Shown piece after piece: positions 13,617 to 13,677 of a stretch of DNA of 13,677 nucleotides. The stretch is from Bacillota bacterium. GTDB lineage: Bacteria; Bacillota; Bacilli; Alicyclobacillales; SLC66. The notes beneath the pieces were generated by a model. It had not been told where the DNA came from, ran no database searches, and worked only from the letters and a program-made list of their open reading frames with translations. The stretch covers positions 1 to 13,677 of the forward strand of contig JAJZZT010000094.1 in assembly GCA_021797415.1 (NCBI GenBank), in the 5' to 3' direction. Position 1 is the stretch's first letter. Each line of letters opens with the position of its first letter. The translations under genes were made by a program, and so were the position numbers.

Positions 13617-13677
13617 AGCGGATTCAGAGTCTGCCGGTCATGATCGCCATCGCGGGCGCCCTGCTGGTGGGAGGCAT
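13613..13677 (+). CDS. Start of an exported protein, cut by the window end
   Basis: Only the first 21 codons are seen: MKR followed by IQSLPVMIAIAGALLVGG, a typical signal peptide or first helix. The ATG overlaps the preceding stop codon (ATGA). In other oxidase operons a SCO1-type copper chaperone often sits here, but the visible part cannot tell. Confidence 0.5.
   Translation, partial: MKRIQSLPVMIAIAGALLVGG

Noticed and set aside
1..13677. CRISPR array, tRNA or rRNA genes
   Set aside because: No regularly spaced direct repeats and no tRNA- or rRNA-like sequence were seen.

Overview
The window looks like part of a moderately high-GC Gram-positive (Firmicutes, Bacillales-type) chromosome. 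Most genes have strong Shine-Dalgarno sites of the AAGGAGG type 6-9 nt before the start, several starts are GTG, and the 6-phosphogluconate dehydrogenase closely matches the Bacillus GndA form as I remember it. A sulfocyanin-like protein and a cupredoxin ahead of a CuA oxidase suggest an acidophilic member such as the Alicyclobacillaceae. That placement is inference; no rRNA or other marker is present.

Layout. Positions 1-582 hold no gene I can support. They contain a 255-bp MITE-like palindromic element (78-332), a small palindrome, a weak promoter candidate and a hairpin ahead of gnd. On the + strand follow gnd (583-1992), a leader with a large perfect inverted repeat (2095-2170), a precorrin-2 dehydrogenase gene (2206-2952) and, overlapping it by ATGA, an exported protein of unknown function (2949-3551). 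Convergent to these, 3568-6801 on the - strand encodes a 1077-aa membrane c-di-GMP enzyme: a degenerate MHYT-like 7-TM sensor, three PAS domains, then GGDEF and EAL domains.

The 423-bp divergent region 6802-7224 carries back-to-back sigma-A-like promoters with an intervening CATTACA-N5-TGTAATG palindrome, a 21-bp-phased direct repeat and further dyads. From it runs the respiratory operon on the + strand: sulfocyanin-like lipoprotein without copper ligands (7225), Tat-type cupredoxin with a complete type-1 copper site (7772), oxidase subunit II with intact CuA (8487), subunit I with all heme/CuB ligands (9335), a short subunit III-like protein (11343), a 72-aa one-helix protein (11968), heme O synthase ctaB (12358), a 110-aa membrane protein (13284) and the start of another exported protein (13613, cut by the window end).

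How the genes fit together. The operon supplies a heme-copper oxidase, a likely copper-protein electron donor in place of a cytochrome c, and the farnesyltransferase for its heme. Siroheme synthesis upstream shares the tetrapyrrole pathway. The c-di-GMP enzyme shares the regulatory region with the oxidase and may link respiration or copper/oxygen state to c-di-GMP. Points most worth a second look are the copper-less sulfocyanin paralogue beside an intact cupredoxin, subunit I lacking the usual D- and K-channel residues and carrying two extra N-terminal helices, and a stem-loop element present twice (once inside the oxidase operon) whose arms covary.
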